From assembly GCA_011799875.1 (NCBI GenBank), contig CM022303.1:70519680-70583679 (forward strand): 64,000 nucleotides of DNA, given 5' to 3'. The stretch is from Thinopyrum elongatum (Eukaryota; Streptophyta; Magnoliopsida; Poales; Poaceae). Under the pieces are notes generated by a model. The model saw nothing but the letters and a program-made list of their open reading frames with translations. It made no database searches and was not told the DNA's origin. The position numbers and the translations under genes are program-made. Shown piece after piece: positions 63,972 through 64,000 of this stretch. Within the stretch, counting starts at the first letter, position 1. Each line of letters starts with the position of its first letter.

Positions 63972-64000
63972 TCGATTCTAGTTCCAAGATCCAATATCAT

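Larger units (their letters stand above)
41280..64000 (-). mobile_element. Gypsy element E (WHAM-like), interrupted by F and Copia D
   Basis: Minus-strand Gypsy in three blocks: 41280-44474 (3' LTR and 3' interior), 52551-53037 (integrase C-terminus and post-pol) and 60244-64000 (integrase, RNase H, RT, protease, gag). The gag and 5' LTR lie beyond the window edge. About 270 bp of integrase is missing between the last two blocks. Pol carries stops and catalytic substitutions. Confidence 0.87.

Overview
This is eukaryotic, plant, almost certainly Triticeae (wheat/Aegilops/barley-type) nuclear DNA. The evidence is Stowaway MITEs with TA target duplications, BARE/Angela/WIS-type Copia LTR retrotransposons, Sabrina-like and WHAM-like Gypsy elements, an L1-type LINE with an RNase H domain, and the GC-skewed grass coding style of an F-box gene. 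Family names come from memory of repeat consensus sequences; element structures (LTR ends, TSDs, PBS, PPT, domains) are read from the sequence.

Left part (1-13.76 kb): low-copy or genic island. It holds one intact F-box gene (2625..1474, minus) with a hAT-like MITE just upstream, a broken FolD-type (methylenetetrahydrofolate dehydrogenase/cyclohydrolase) pseudogene with recognisable exons (8051..6732, minus), and a possible second gene fragment beside it. There are also two Stowaway MITEs, another TIR element, a retroposon with a perfect 15-bp TSD (9647..10531), a tRNA-related SINE-like segment, and a Harbinger-like element (11688..12840) carrying a decayed AP2/ERF gene fragment. Three 'empty' LINE footprints are visible, each only 13-17 bp of poly-T plus a few bases between 14-18 bp TSDs.

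Middle (13.76-41.28 kb): nested retrotransposons. A 5'-truncated minus-strand LINE (13764..18030) abuts a Sabrina-like LTR fragment (18031..18616, continued in part at 35804..35955). That LTR is split by Copia element A (minus, 18617..35803), which is itself split inside its protease motif by Copia element B (plus, 23425..32094, TSD CAAAT). Copia element C (plus, 35956..41279) lacks its 5' LTR and is fused to the Sabrina-like fragment.

Right (41.28-64 kb): a minus-strand WHAM-like Gypsy element E has its 3' LTR at the left and gag at the right edge. It is interrupted by F, a complete Sabrina-like gag-protease-only element (44475..52545, TSD GGCGC), and by the rearranged Copia block D (53038..60243: pol, LTR, deleted interior, partial LTR).

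The most notable biology is relational. Copia A, B and D share the same roughly 234-bp RNase H deletion and the same stop codon, whereas C keeps a complete RNase H. This suggests that a defective master was mobilised in trans by C-like partners. D has a duplicated, apparently template-switched integrase region. F is a TR-GAG-like element with repeated PBS-like motifs. No host gene other than the F-box gene looks functional.
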